Of a stretch of 64,000 bases of DNA, positions 43,001-52,100 are shown piece by piece. The position numbers were made by a program, and so were the translations under genes. This DNA comes from Microbacterium sp. 8M. GTDB taxonomy: Bacteria; Actinomycetota; Actinomycetes; Actinomycetales; Microbacteriaceae. Under the pieces are notes generated by a model. That model saw only the letters and a list, made by a program, of their open reading frames with translations, did no database searches and had not been told where the DNA came from. How positions within the stretch are numbered: position 1 is the first letter of the stretch; every line of letters starts with the position of its first letter. The stretch spans positions 496,077 to 560,076 of the forward strand of contig NZ_LR733284.1 of assembly GCF_902506375.1 (NCBI RefSeq), written 5' to 3'.

Positions 43001-44743
43001 TCAGCGCACGTCGACGAACACCGGGTTGGCGTAGAACCACGTGTCGGTCCACGGGTCGCCCTCGCCGTCGCCGTGACGCTGGGGGCCGGCCGGGTCGACG
43101 GAGGCGCCGTAGTAGCCGGCGCCGTGCCGATTGCCGTCGCTGCCCCGCAGCCGCAGGTAGAACGGCTGGTCGACCTGCTCGAACACGTGCGTCAGGGTGA
43201 ACGTGCCACGACGGCCCGTGGTGTCGAACTGCCGCACCACGCGCGTCCCGGGGGCCCGCATCGCGTCGGCGTCGGCCGTGGAGCCGGTGACGGGGCCCGC
43301 GATCACGTCGACGTGCGCGAGCTGCGGCAGGATCCCGGCCGCGTTCTCGTAGTCCGTCGCGGTCACGGTGATCGTGACGACCACGTCCTGCCCGCGCTTC
43401 GCCGTGAGCCGGCCGCCGAGCGTGACCGTCGTGCCGGCCGCATTGCCCCAGCCGCCGCCATTGCCGTTGCCGCGGCCGTTGCCCTTGCCGGGCATCGTGG
43501 CCCCGACACGGACGTCGAGCCCGTTCAGGAGGTGGCCGTGGTCGACCCACATGCGGCCCCGACGCATCGCCTCGAGCACCCCGGCGTAGGACCGCGTGGT
43601 GACGCCGGTGTGCAGTCGCGAGAACTGACCGGGCCAGAAGTCGCTGCCGCCCTGGGGCAGGCCGGTGTCGACCGGATCCGGCCGCATTCCGCGCACCGCC
43701 CAGCGGTCGAACTCGCTCGGCAGGCTGGCGTACGGCTCGCCGCTGGGGTAGTCGCCGATCCGCCAGGTGTCCTTCACCGTGAGGTGGTTGTCGGAGTTGG
43801 ACGTGATCCAGAAGGGCAGACCCTCGGCGAGCAGCGCGTCCCAGAGCCCGCCGACGGTGGCGGTCGCCCAGTCGAAACCGCCGTACGGCCGGTAGGCGTC
43901 GGCGGGGTAGCCCGCCCAGCTGTCCGGACGCGGGGCGTTCACGTACTCACCGCGCTGGTCGCCGGGTCGGGCGTTCTGGCTGATCGCAGAACCCTGGGCG
44001 CCCGGCGCCCCCTCCATGCCGATGAAGATGTCCGGATCCGCGTCGCGCCAGATGCGCAGCTCATGCGGGGAGTCGATGCCGAGACGCATGGGGTGGTTCG
44101 CGAGCACCACGGCGTCGCCGATCGTGCCGGCTGCCTTCTGTGCGCCCAGCCAGGCGACCGCTTCGGCGGCTCGGCGGGCGAACTCGGCGGCCTCGGCGTC
44201 GGTCTGCGGCTTGTCCCACGCGTTGAGCTTGCCGTCCCAGGCGAGTTCGAATGCGCGGAGGATCCGGATGTCGTCGGAACCCGGCGTGATGAGCACGGAC
44301 GCATGCTCGGCAGCGGGGATGTACCACTCCAGGCCCTGGAAGATCAGCATGCCGCGAGCGTCGCGCTCTTGCTGGATGAGTTCGCGGGCCGTCGGCAGTC
44401 CGCGCTCGGCGTGGGCGAAGTTGCTGTGCTCGGTGAACGCGAGCCAGTCGACCCCGTAGTGCTGAGCGGCGTCGAGCTGCTGCGCCATCCGGTACTTCGC
44501 GTCGTGGCTGAACTGCGTGTGCACGTGGTGGTCGCCCACGAGCCAGGACAGCTGCGGGTCGGCGGTCGGCCGCGAGGACGCCGTGCGCGCCATCGCCGCG
44601 CCCGCCCCGCCGAAGGCGGACAGGCCGCCCGCGGCGAGGGCGATTCCCGCGGTGCGGAGGATGTCGCGGCGGGAGAACCCGAGGGCGCGGAGCTCGGCGT
44701 CGGCGTCGAGGGCGTGGGAGTGCGGGGCGTCATGGGCGTGCAT
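43001..44743 (-). CDS. Tat-exported PHP-domain (CehA/McbA-type) metallohydrolase
   Basis: A 580-residue protein. GFSRRDILRTAGIALAAGGLSAFGG is a twin-arginine signal after an unusual His/Asp-rich start (MHAHDAPHSHALDADAE). The PHP metal site begins with VGDHHVHTQFSHDAKY. TEHSNFAHAERG, ANHPMRLGIDSPHELR, SNSDNHL and YAGVLEAMRRGRMWVDHG follow. Such proteins are phosphoesterase-like hydrolases; CehA and McbA members cleave carbamates. The C-terminal 150 residues form a beta-rich domain with a Gly/Asn loop. ATG 44743 follows GAAGGA. A phosphodiesterase acting on extracellular phosphate esters is the main alternative. Confidence 0.85.
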   Translation of the reverse strand: MHAHDAPHSHALDADAELRALGFSRRDILRTAGIALAAGGLSAFGGAGAAMARTASSRPTADPQLSWLVGDHHVHTQFSHDAKYRMAQQLDAAQHYGVDWLAFTEHSNFAHAERGLPTARELIQQERDARGMLIFQGLEWYIPAAEHASVLITPGSDDIRILRAFELAWDGKLNAWDKPQTDAEAAEFARRAAEAVAWLGAQKAAGTIGDAVVLANHPMRLGIDSPHELRIWRDADPDIFIGMEGAPGAQGSAISQNARPGDQRGEYVNAPRPDSWAGYPADAYRPYGGFDWATATVGGLWDALLAEGLPFWITSNSDNHLTVKDTWRIGDYPSGEPYASLPSEFDRWAVRGMRPDPVDTGLPQGGSDFWPGQFSRLHTGVTTRSYAGVLEAMRRGRMWVDHGHLLNGLDVRVGATMPGKGNGRGNGNGGGWGNAAGTTVTLGGRLTAKRGQDVVVTITVTATDYENAAGILPQLAHVDVIAGPVTGSTADADAMRAPGTRVVRQFDTTGRRGTFTLTHVFEQVDQPFYLRLRGSDGNRHGAGYYGASVDPAGPQRHGDGEGDPWTDTWFYANPVFVDVR

Positions 44744-44885
44744 CGGGCGCTTCCTTCGGAGTCGGGGACGCTCGGGACCATAAACATCCGAGATGGACGG
44801 CGGGGAAACATCCGATGTCCCGTCCGTAGCCGGTGGGCGCTGCCGCGCGCACCCGGGCCGGCCGGCGCGGCTCGGGACCTCGGGT

Positions 44886-45782
44886 TCAGCGACCCCGCCC
44901 CGGCCGTCGGTGCTGCGCGAACGCCTCCGCCAGTGCGGCGCGGACGGCGCCGATCGCCTCGGAGCCGCGCGCCGACTCCCGCACGGCCGTGAACACCTCG
45001 CGCACGGGGGATCCGGGAAGCTCCGCCAGGGTGACGCCGGCAGGGGCGTCGCCCCAGATGAGGTCGGGCAGCATGCCGACGGCGTGGCCCGCCTCGATGA
45101 GGCGCACGTGCGCGGTGAGGTCGGCGGCCTCGAAGCGCACATCGGGCTCGAACCCGGCCGCCCGGCACTGCTGCACCGCCCACTGCCGTGCCGCGGATCC
45201 GGTCGGCTCCATGACCCACGGACGGTCCCGCAGCCGGTCGAGCGAGAGCGCGGGCTCCCCGGGCGGCAGGACGAGGCGGATCCGGTCCTCGCCGATGAGC
45301 TCGTGCACGCTGCCGGGGTGTCGCTCACGGGTGTGGCCGGGGTACTGCTCGGCGATCACGAGGTCGAAGCGCCGGGCGGTGAGCTCGAACAGGCCCTCCT
45401 CGGGCGGTGCTTCGGTCATCTCGACGCGCAGGTGCGGGTGGGTCACCGCGAGGGCGGTCAGGGCGGCCGGCACGATCGTCTCGGCGGCGGTCGGCATGGC
45501 GCTGATCCGCACCGCCTCGGCCGGCGCCTGGGTCAGGGCCTGCCGTGCCTGCTCGTCGAGCTCCAGAGCGCGGGCGGCGTGCGCGGCGAGCACTCGGCCC
45601 TCGGGGGTCAGCCGGATCCGGCGTCCATCGGGCTCCAGCAGCGCGACCCCGGCCTCGCGTTCGAGGAGCGCGAGCTGCTGCGACACGGTGGACGGGCTGT
45701 ACGACAGCGACCGCGCCACCTCGGCCACCGTGCCGCGCAGGGCGAACTCATGCAGCAGCCGCAGCCGGCGCAGCTCGAACAT
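44886..45782 (-). CDS. LysR-family regulator divergent from putA copy 2
   Basis: A 298-residue LysR regulator. MFELRRLRLLHEFALRGTVAEVARSLSYSPSTVSQQLALLEREAG is the helix-turn-helix, followed by the ligand-binding domain (HPHLRVEMTEAP, FDLVIAEQYPG, HAVGMLPDLI). GAGAGGAG supports the ATG at 45782; an upstream extension would be non-homologous. It is transcribed away from putA copy 2 with 269 bp between starts, the classic LysR layout. It probably activates proline catabolism, but no effector can be read from sequence. A family II palindrome lies in this shared control region. Confidence 0.92.
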   Translation of the reverse strand: MFELRRLRLLHEFALRGTVAEVARSLSYSPSTVSQQLALLEREAGVALLEPDGRRIRLTPEGRVLAAHAARALELDEQARQALTQAPAEAVRISAMPTAAETIVPAALTALAVTHPHLRVEMTEAPPEEGLFELTARRFDLVIAEQYPGHTRERHPGSVHELIGEDRIRLVLPPGEPALSLDRLRDRPWVMEPTGSAARQWAVQQCRAAGFEPDVRFEAADLTAHVRLIEAGHAVGMLPDLIWGDAPAGVTLAELPGSPVREVFTAVRESARGSEAIGAVRAALAEAFAQHRRPGRGR

Positions 45783-45838
45783 GGGTGCTCCTCTCTCCGT
45801 GCACCGTTGTCGGCGCCCCCTTGCCGGCGCCACCTGAC

Positions 45839-45911
45839 GGTGAGACGGCACCTCCGCGACGAGACTGCGGCTCTCGGGTGCAGTCTCGTCGTTCAGTTGC
45901 CGTCTCGCGGT
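45839..45911. repeat. Family II nested palindrome, copy C
   Basis: Outer arms GGTGAGACGGCA and TGCCGTCTCGC, inner arms GCGACGAGACTG and CAGTCTCGTCG. The paired changes (GACGGCA with TGCCGTC) keep the outer stem intact. It lies between divergent promoters. Confidence 0.82.
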
Positions 45912-45934
45912 CAGGGTGGCGACGGGTGGTGAAA

Positions 45935-45985
45935 GCGTCGAATATAGCGAACATTATCCGTCATAAAACGTCGCTTTTCCTGCAG
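45935..45985. promoter_or_regulatory. AT-rich control region upstream of putA copy 2
   Basis: GAATATAGCGAACATTATCC and CATAAAACG make an AT-rich patch that stands out in this GC-rich DNA, about 85-115 bp upstream of the putA start. It probably contains the promoter and LysR site; no exact box can be fixed. Confidence 0.4.
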
Positions 45986-46051
45986 GGAGATCGGATCCAT
46001 CCTGGGAGCAGCCCCCGCGCGCGTGCGCGATCCCGAACCCCACGAGGAACC

Positions 46052-49000
46052 ATGACCGCCACCGAAACCGCTGCCGGCGCCGCCGCCGGCATCGACGATC
46101 TCTCCGCCCTCGCCGACGACGCCGTCGCGCTCGTGAAGACCTGGCTCGTGGAGAGCCGCGAGGTTCCCGTCGACGCGGCGGGCCAGCGCCTCGCCGGCGT
46201 GCTGCGCGACCCGAACGGCCTCGACTTCACGGTCGGCTTCGTCGACGGCGTCGTCCGCCCCGAGGATCTGAAGGTCGCCGCGGCCAAGCTCAAGGAGCTC
46301 GTGCCGCTGACCCCCGGGTTCCTGCCTGCGCCGATGAAGGCCGCGATCGGCCTGGGCGGCGCGACCGCCGGCATGGTCCCGGGCGTCGTCGTGCCCGCCG
46401 CCCGCGCCGTGCTGCGCCAGATGGTGCGGCACCTCATCGTCGACGCGCGCGACGAGAAGCTCGGCAAGGCCATCGCGCACATCCGCGAGACGCAGGGCGT
46501 GAAGCTCAACATCAACCTGCTCGGCGAGGCGATCCTCGGCCGCGAGGAGGCGAAGCGTCGTCTCGAGGGCACCCGCCGTCTGCTCGAGCGCGACGATGTC
46601 GACTACGTCTCGATCAAGGTGTCGTCCACCGTCGCCCCGCACAGCCCGTGGGCGTTCGACGCCGCGGTCGCCGACGCCGCCGAGGCGCTGCTGCCGCTGT
46701 ACCGGATCGCCCTCAAGGGGATGCCGGACGGATCCCCGAAGTTCATCAACCTGGACATGGAGGAGTACAAGGACCTCGACCTCACGATCGCGGTCTTCAC
46801 CTCGATCCTCGACCGCCCCGAGTTCAAGGGCCTGGAGGCCGGCATCGTGCTCCAGGCGTACCTGCCCGACGCCCTCGGCGCCATGATCCGGCTGCAGGAG
46901 TGGGCCGCCCAGCGCGTGGCCGACGGCGGCGCGCCGATTAAGGTGCGCGTCGTCAAGGGCGCGAACCTGCCCATGGAGACCGTCGACGCCGAGTCGCACG
47001 GCTGGCCGCTGGCGACCTGGTCGACCAAGCAGGAGTCGGACGCCTCCTACAAGGCCGTGCTCGAGTACGCGCTGCGCCCCGAGCACATCGGCAACCTGCG
47101 GATCGGCGTGGCGGGCCACAACCTCTTCGACATCGCTCTGGCCTGGCTGCTCGCGCAGAAGCGCGGCGTCACCGAGGGCGTCGAGTTCGAGATGCTGCTC
47201 GGCATGGCCTCCGCGCAGGCGCAGGTCGTCAAGCGCACCGTCGGATCCCTCCTGCTCTACACACCGGTCGTGCACCCGGACGAGTTCGACGTCGCGATCG
47301 CGTACCTCATCCGCCGGCTGGAGGAGGGGGCGTCGCAGGAGAACTTCATGTCGGCGGTCTTCGACCTCGACGCGGATCCGAAGCTGTTCGAGCGCGAGAA
47401 GGAGCGTTTCCTCGCCTCCGTCCGCACGGTGCCGACCGAGGTTCCCGGCCCGAACCGCGTGCAGGACCGGACCGCTCCGGCGCCCGCGACCGACCCCGCC
47501 GGCTACGTGTTCGAGAACACTCCGGACACCGATCCGTCGCTGGCCGCGAACCGCGCCTGGGGCGACGCGATCCGTGCCCGCATGGCCGGCTCCACGCTCG
47601 GGAACGACACCGTCGCGGCGAACACGTTCACCACGCCGGAGCAGGTCGACGCGGCCATCGCCACCGCGGTCGCGGCGGGCGAGGCCTGGCGCGCACTGGG
47701 CGCCGAAGGGCGGGCCGCGATCCTGCACAAGGCCGGGGACGTGCTCGAGGCCCGCCGCGCCGAGCTGCTCGAGGTCATGGGATCCGAGGCCGGCAAGGTC
47801 ATCGAGCAGGGCGACCCCGAGGTCTCCGAGGCGATCGACTTCGCGCACTACTACGCGGAGAGCGCCCGCAAGCTCGCGCACGTCGACGGCGCCGTCATGC
47901 AGCCCGTGGGGCTCACCGTGGTGACCCCGCCGTGGAACTTCCCCGTCGCGATCCCGGCCGGATCCACGCTGTCGGCGCTCGCGACCGGATCCCCGGTGAT
48001 CATCAAGCCCGCCCGCCAGGCCCGCCGCTCCGGCGCCGTCATGGTGGAGGCGCTGTGGGAGGCCGGCGTGCCGCGCGAGGTGCTGCAGTACGTGCAGTTC
48101 GACGGGCCCGCCCGCAACGACCTCGGCGCGAAGCTCGTGAGCGACACGGCCGTGGGGCGCGTGATCCTCACCGGCGGCTACGAGACCGCCGAGCTGTTCC
48201 GCGGCTTCCGCAAGGACCTGCCGCTGCTCGCCGAGACGAGCGGCAAGAACGCGATCATCGTGACGCCGTCGGCCGACCTCGACCTCGCCGCGAAGGACGT
48301 CGCCTACGCCGCCTTCGGGCACGCCGGGCAGAAGTGCTCGGCCGCGTCGCTCGTGGTGCTCGTGGGCTCGGCGGCGACCTCGGAGCGGTTCCGCCGCCAG
48401 CTCGTCGACGCCGTGCGCGCCTACGACGTGGGCTCGCCCGAGGACGGCTCGAACCGCATCGGCCCGCTCATCGGCCCCGCCGAGGGCAAGCTGCTGAGCG
48501 CGCTCACCACGCTGCACCCGGGGGAGAGCTGGCTGCTGAAGCCGGAGAAGCTCGACGACGCCGGGCAGCTGTGGCGCCCCGGCATCCGCGACGGCGTGAA
48601 GCGCGGATCCGAGTTCCACCGTGTCGAGTACTTCGGCCCCGTGCTCGGCATCATGACGGCCGGATCCCTCGCCGAGGCGATCGACATCGTCAACGACATC
48701 GACTACGGCCTGACGAGCGGCCTGCACTCCCTCGACGAGGACGAGATCCAGCAGTGGCTCGCCTCGATCCAGGCGGGCAACGTCTACGTCAACCGCGGCA
48801 CCACCGGTGCGATCGTGCAGCGGCAGCCGTTCGGCGGCTGGAAGAAGGCCGCGGTCGGCGCCGGTTCCAAGGCCGGAGGCCCGAACTACCTCGTCGGCCT
48901 GTCGGAGTGGGTCGACGCGCCCGTGTCCACGACCCGAGAGCTCGACGCGCTCGCGACCTCCGCGGTCGGAGCGCTCGCCGCGTCCGGCACCGCCGACGAC

Positions 49001-49543
49001 GACATCGCCTGGCTGCGCGGCGCGCTGGCCACCGACATGGACGCGTGGGCCGACGAGTTCGGCGTCGTCCGGGACGCCACCGGGCTGGTCACCGAGCAGA
49101 ACGCGCTGCGCTACCAGGCCGTCCCGGTCACGGTGCGCTTCGAGGGCGCGCGCATCGCGGAGCTCGTGCGCGTGGTCGCCGCCGGACGCCGTGCCCGCGC
49201 GCGCGTCACGGTCTCGACGCTCGCGCCGCTGCCCGGTGCCGTGGCCACGTGGCTGGGCACCCAGGACGTGGCGGTGGCCACCGAGGACGCCGCCGCCTGG
49301 GCCGCGCACGCGCAGCGCCTCGCCGCGCGCGGGGGCCGGGTGCGCCTGATCGGCGCCGGCCCGGCGTCGACGGCCGAGGCCGTGGACGGATCCCCCAGCC
49401 TCGCGCTGTACGCCAACCCGGTCGTCGCGGCGGGCCGTGTGGAGATCCTCCCCTTCCTGCGCGAGCAGGCGGTCTCGGTTACCGCGCACCGCTTCGGCAC
49501 CCCGCACCGCCACGAGATCCCGATGCTGGATCCGATCGACTGA
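46052..49543 (+). CDS. putA: Bifunctional proline dehydrogenase / P5C dehydrogenase PutA (copy 2)
   Basis: A 1163-residue PutA with the same two enzyme halves as copy 1. The proline dehydrogenase motifs are VSIKVSSTVAPHSPW, INLDMEEYKDLDLT, KVRVVKGANLPMETVDA and EFEMLLGMASAQ. The dehydrogenase half has PWNFPVAIPAGS, LAETSGKNAIIV and AGQKCSAASL. It lacks a DNA-binding domain. It has only four residues (TEGV) where copy 1 has a 46-residue repeat-derived loop. GAGGAACC precedes ATG 46052. The divergent LysR gene and a terminator after the stop make it an autonomous, regulated proline unit, unlike copy 1, which sits next to ornithine catabolism. Confidence 0.95.
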   Translation: MTATETAAGAAAGIDDLSALADDAVALVKTWLVESREVPVDAAGQRLAGVLRDPNGLDFTVGFVDGVVRPEDLKVAAAKLKELVPLTPGFLPAPMKAAIGLGGATAGMVPGVVVPAARAVLRQMVRHLIVDARDEKLGKAIAHIRETQGVKLNINLLGEAILGREEAKRRLEGTRRLLERDDVDYVSIKVSSTVAPHSPWAFDAAVADAAEALLPLYRIALKGMPDGSPKFINLDMEEYKDLDLTIAVFTSILDRPEFKGLEAGIVLQAYLPDALGAMIRLQEWAAQRVADGGAPIKVRVVKGANLPMETVDAESHGWPLATWSTKQESDASYKAVLEYALRPEHIGNLRIGVAGHNLFDIALAWLLAQKRGVTEGVEFEMLLGMASAQAQVVKRTVGSLLLYTPVVHPDEFDVAIAYLIRRLEEGASQENFMSAVFDLDADPKLFEREKERFLASVRTVPTEVPGPNRVQDRTAPAPATDPAGYVFENTPDTDPSLAANRAWGDAIRARMAGSTLGNDTVAANTFTTPEQVDAAIATAVAAGEAWRALGAEGRAAILHKAGDVLEARRAELLEVMGSEAGKVIEQGDPEVSEAIDFAHYYAESARKLAHVDGAVMQPVGLTVVTPPWNFPVAIPAGSTLSALATGSPVIIKPARQARRSGAVMVEALWEAGVPREVLQYVQFDGPARNDLGAKLVSDTAVGRVILTGGYETAELFRGFRKDLPLLAETSGKNAIIVTPSADLDLAAKDVAYAAFGHAGQKCSAASLVVLVGSAATSERFRRQLVDAVRAYDVGSPEDGSNRIGPLIGPAEGKLLSALTTLHPGESWLLKPEKLDDAGQLWRPGIRDGVKRGSEFHRVEYFGPVLGIMTAGSLAEAIDIVNDIDYGLTSGLHSLDEDEIQQWLASIQAGNVYVNRGTTGAIVQRQPFGGWKKAAVGAGSKAGGPNYLVGLSEWVDAPVSTTRELDALATSAVGALAASGTADDDIAWLRGALATDMDAWADEFGVVRDATGLVTEQNALRYQAVPVTVRFEGARIAELVRVVAAGRRARARVTVSTLAPLPGAVATWLGTQDVAVATEDAAAWAAHAQRLAARGGRVRLIGAGPASTAEAVDGSPSLALYANPVVAAGRVEILPFLREQAVSVTAHRFGTPHRHEIPMLDPID

Positions 49544-49561
49544 CCGGATCCCCCCGAACCC

Positions 49562-49596
49562 GAACCCGCCGCCCGGCTCCCATGGGCGGCGGGTTC
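49562..49596. terminator. Terminator hairpin after putA copy 2
   Basis: GAACCCGCCGCCC and GGGCGGCGGGTTC form a perfect 13-bp stem around a 9-base loop, 18 bp after the stop codon. Confidence 0.85.
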
Positions 49597-49622
49597 GTCG
49601 TCCGCCGGGGCACACCGGTTCC

Positions 49623-49684
49623 GGTCCCTGAGCGAGCCCTTCGTCTCGCTTCGCTCGCTCAGGGACCAGCGACGAGACGAAGGG
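49623..49684. repeat. Family III intergenic element with 15-bp stem
   Basis: GGTCCCTGAGCGAGC (49623-49637) pairs with GCTCGCTCAGGGACC (49653-49667). It is followed by GACGAGACGAAGGG. It lies between the putA terminator and the carboxylesterase stop. Confidence 0.8.
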
Positions 49685-49694
49685 CGCCGGACGG

Positions 49695-51206
49695 TCAGGC
49701 GAGCGGCAGCGCGCCGTCGTAGGCCGTGTTCGACACGGTGGGCTCCGCAGGGCCGGCCCCGAAGACCCGGCTGAGCCCGGGATCCGTCCGCCACTGCGGC
49801 CAGCCGGGGTCGCCCTCGGCGACGAACCGCACGGCGGTGGCGTGCATCTCGGTGGCGAGGTGCTGCGGGGGCGTGGGCCCGGCGAGGCGCTCCACGAACG
49901 GGTCGTCGAGCACGTCGAACCAGAACGGCACGTCGAGGCAGTGGCACGACCACCCCTTCGTCGGCGACACCCAGGCGAAGCGGTACGCCCAGGTGGGGGC
50001 GTCGCCGCGCGCCTGCGCCGTGCGCACCACGAGAGCGCGGAAGACCCGGTCGCTCACGAACCGGCCGAGCAGCGCCGGGGTGCCGCGGCGGCGCTGCGCG
50101 CGGTTCGCGGAGAGATAGGAGCGCCGCATCGCGCGGTCGCGGCTGAGGAGCAGCAGGGCGAGCGCGGCCGGCACGAACCGCAGCGCCCGCGGCGCCCGGT
50201 CGAGCGTCATGGTGAACTCGTCATCGGTGGCGCCGATCAGCAGCGGCTTGTCGGATCCGACCCCGTCGCGCAGCGCCTGCACGGCCGGGCGCGGCAGGAC
50301 GTCGCCGTCGATGACGGGGCCCCAGGGCAGGCCGTCGACGAGCGGTGCCAGCAGCGCGCGCAACCGGGTCGCGCCGAGCAGGGCGGCCTTCGGCTGGGCG
50401 CGCTGCAGGGTGCGCTCGGGCACGGTGCGGAAGCCGTCCGCGTCGGGAGCGCACTCGAGCAGCTCGCCCAGGGCACGGGTGCGCCGGCGCGCGAGGTCGG
50501 GGTCGATGTCGGCGAGCGCGGGGGAGAACGCCATCGCCGCGTGGAACAGGTGCTGGGCGCGCTCGAGGCCGAGGAGCGTGAGCACGGCGCCGCCGCCGGC
50601 CGACTGCCCGGCGATCGTGACGCGGCGGGGGTCGCCCCCGAACGCGGCGATGTTGCGCTGCACCCACTCGAGCCCCGCGATCCAGTCCAGCACGCCGCGG
50701 TTCGCGGGCGCGCCGTCCATGAGTCCGAAGCCGTCGAAGCCGAGGCGGTAGGAGATCGTCACCGTGACCACGCCGTCGCGGTTGAACGCGGCGCCGTCGT
50801 ACCAGGGGCTCGCCGGGGAGCCGTCGACGTAGCCGCCGCCGTGGATCCACACCAGGACGGGCAGTCCGGGCTCTTCGATGCGCTCAGGGTCCGGCAGCGC
50901 CGGGGTGAAGACGTTCACGTTCAGCGTCGCGGATCCGGGGATGCTGGGCTCGGGGATCAGCGTCTCGCCCTTGTCGCCGCGCTGCGCCGTGGGTCCGTAG
51001 GCCGTCGCGTCGCGCACGCCGGCCCAGGGTGCGGGCGGCTGGGGTGCCGCGAAGCGGCGCTCGCCGACGGGCGCCGCCGCGAAGGGGATCCCGAGGAATG
51101 CCGCGGACGCCCCCGGCGTTCCCGGCTCGCCCCGCCAGAATCCGCGCACCGCGCCCGCGTCGGTCTGGGCGACGGGCGCGTCGGCGGTCGGTGGATCGGC
51201 GGTCAC
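49695..51206 (-). CDS. Type B carboxylesterase (copy 1)
   Basis: A 503-residue type B carboxylesterase. AAFLGIPFAAAPVGERRF is the family start, WIHGGGYVDGS the oxyanion hole and TIAGQSAGGGAVLTLLGLE the nucleophile serine. GATDDEFTM and the late LDVPFWF region complete the core, with the catalytic His probably near C-HCLDVPF. GTG 51206 matches the paralogue's start; a longer N-terminus is rich in Arg and unlikely. It has no signal peptide. It is a close paralogue of the esterase at 53461 and flanks the same TetR/MFS pair, so both should act on an ester substrate imported by the MFS protein. Confidence 0.9.
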   Translation of the reverse strand: MTADPPTADAPVAQTDAGAVRGFWRGEPGTPGASAAFLGIPFAAAPVGERRFAAPQPPAPWAGVRDATAYGPTAQRGDKGETLIPEPSIPGSATLNVNVFTPALPDPERIEEPGLPVLVWIHGGGYVDGSPASPWYDGAAFNRDGVVTVTISYRLGFDGFGLMDGAPANRGVLDWIAGLEWVQRNIAAFGGDPRRVTIAGQSAGGGAVLTLLGLERAQHLFHAAMAFSPALADIDPDLARRRTRALGELLECAPDADGFRTVPERTLQRAQPKAALLGATRLRALLAPLVDGLPWGPVIDGDVLPRPAVQALRDGVGSDKPLLIGATDDEFTMTLDRAPRALRFVPAALALLLLSRDRAMRRSYLSANRAQRRRGTPALLGRFVSDRVFRALVVRTAQARGDAPTWAYRFAWVSPTKGWSCHCLDVPFWFDVLDDPFVERLAGPTPPQHLATEMHATAVRFVAEGDPGWPQWRTDPGLSRVFGAGPAEPTVSNTAYDGALPLA

Positions 51207-51248
51207 CCGTTCAGCGTATCCGGCCGCCCTGCGGGGTGCCCGCCGCGG

Positions 51249-51338
51249 CCTTCGTCTCGCTGCGCTCGTACAGGGACCGGCCATCGCGGGACACCCGAAC
51301 CCGGTCCCTGAGCGAGGAGCGCAGCGACAAGACGAAGG
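51249..51338. repeat. Pair of inverted family III elements
   Basis: CCTTCGTCTCGCTGCGCTCG (from 51249) is answered by CGAGGAGCGCAGCGACAAGA (from 51314), and ACAGGGACCGG by CCGGTCCCTG. The two elements form a large inverted repeat between the esterase start and the TetR stop. Confidence 0.75.
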
Positions 51339-51345
51339 GGGCGAC

Positions 51346-51912
51346 TCAGGGCCGCAGCAGGGCGAAGAACTGCTCGACGTCGGCGGCCATGTCGATGGTC
51401 GGATCCAGCATCCACGCGTTCTGCAGCCCGTCGGCGAGGGCGTGCCCGGCGCGGATGATCCACTCGGGATCCAGATCGGCGCGGATGAGCCCGTCCTGCT
51501 GCTGCGCGAGGATAGTGGCGCGGGCCGCGGCGTGCACCGTCTCAGTGCGTTCCAGGAAGTACGCGCGGGCGGGGTGGTCGGGGTCGCCGACCTCGGCCTG
51601 CAGCTGGGTGTAGAGCTGGACGAGCCCGGGGACGTCGCGGTTGTGCCGCATCACCGCGAGGAACGTGGTGAAGAAGTCGCCGTCGTCCTCGGTCTCGATG
51701 TCGTGCCGATCGCGGGCGCGCAGGATCTCGACGAAGAGCTGCTCCTTGGTGCCGAAGTAGTGCAGCAGGCCGGCGGGGCTCAGCCCCACGGCATCGGCGA
51801 TCTCGCGCACGGAGGCGTTGCGGTAGCCGAGCCTGCCCACGATCTCGAGGGCTGCCTCGAGGATCTCCTCCCGCTTGACGACGCCTTTCGCGTACGCGCC
51901 TCGTTTGGCCAT
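51346..51912 (-). CDS. TetR-family regulator
   Basis: A 188-residue TetR regulator. REEILEAALEIVGRLGYRNASVREIADAVGLSPAGLLHYFGTKEQLFVEIL is a complete helix-turn-helix, and the rest is an all-helical ligand domain. ATG 51912 is chosen because an upstream extension reads through control DNA. It is divergent from the MFS gene and probably represses it together with one or both esterases. The region between carries two copies of GTTCGGTWTTCGG. Confidence 0.92.
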   Translation of the reverse strand: MAKRGAYAKGVVKREEILEAALEIVGRLGYRNASVREIADAVGLSPAGLLHYFGTKEQLFVEILRARDRHDIETEDDGDFFTTFLAVMRHNRDVPGLVQLYTQLQAEVGDPDHPARAYFLERTETVHAAARATILAQQQDGLIRADLDPEWIIRAGHALADGLQNAWMLDPTIDMAADVEQFFALLRP

Positions 51913-51981
51913 GGAGCCAGGGTATCCGCCGCCGAGGAAACGCGAACGCCGATCGGGTTCTTCACGCGAAACCCTTGCGTT

Positions 51982-52041
51982 GTTCGGTTTTCGGTGCCAC
52001 AATCGTCCCGATTCAGATTCCAAACACCGTTCGGTATTCGG
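51982..52041. promoter_or_regulatory. Two direct copies of GTTCGGTWTTCGG between tetR and the MFS gene
   Basis: GTTCGGTTTTCGG (51982-51994) and GTTCGGTATTCGG (52029-52041) differ at one base and are 47 bp apart. They are the best candidates for the TetR binding sites. Confidence 0.5.
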
Positions 52042-52100
52042 ATCCGCCGCGATCTGCTCACCGCCCCCTCCGTTCCCGATCCGCTCAATGAGGAGCCGTC

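Noticed and set aside
45911..49615. A 1234-codon open frame opposite putA copy 2, and similar long frames opposite putA copy 1, the galactose genes and etfA
   Set aside because: They are GC-driven mirror frames with Arg/Gly/His/Asp-rich, non-homologous sequence; the plus-strand PutA motifs are unambiguous.
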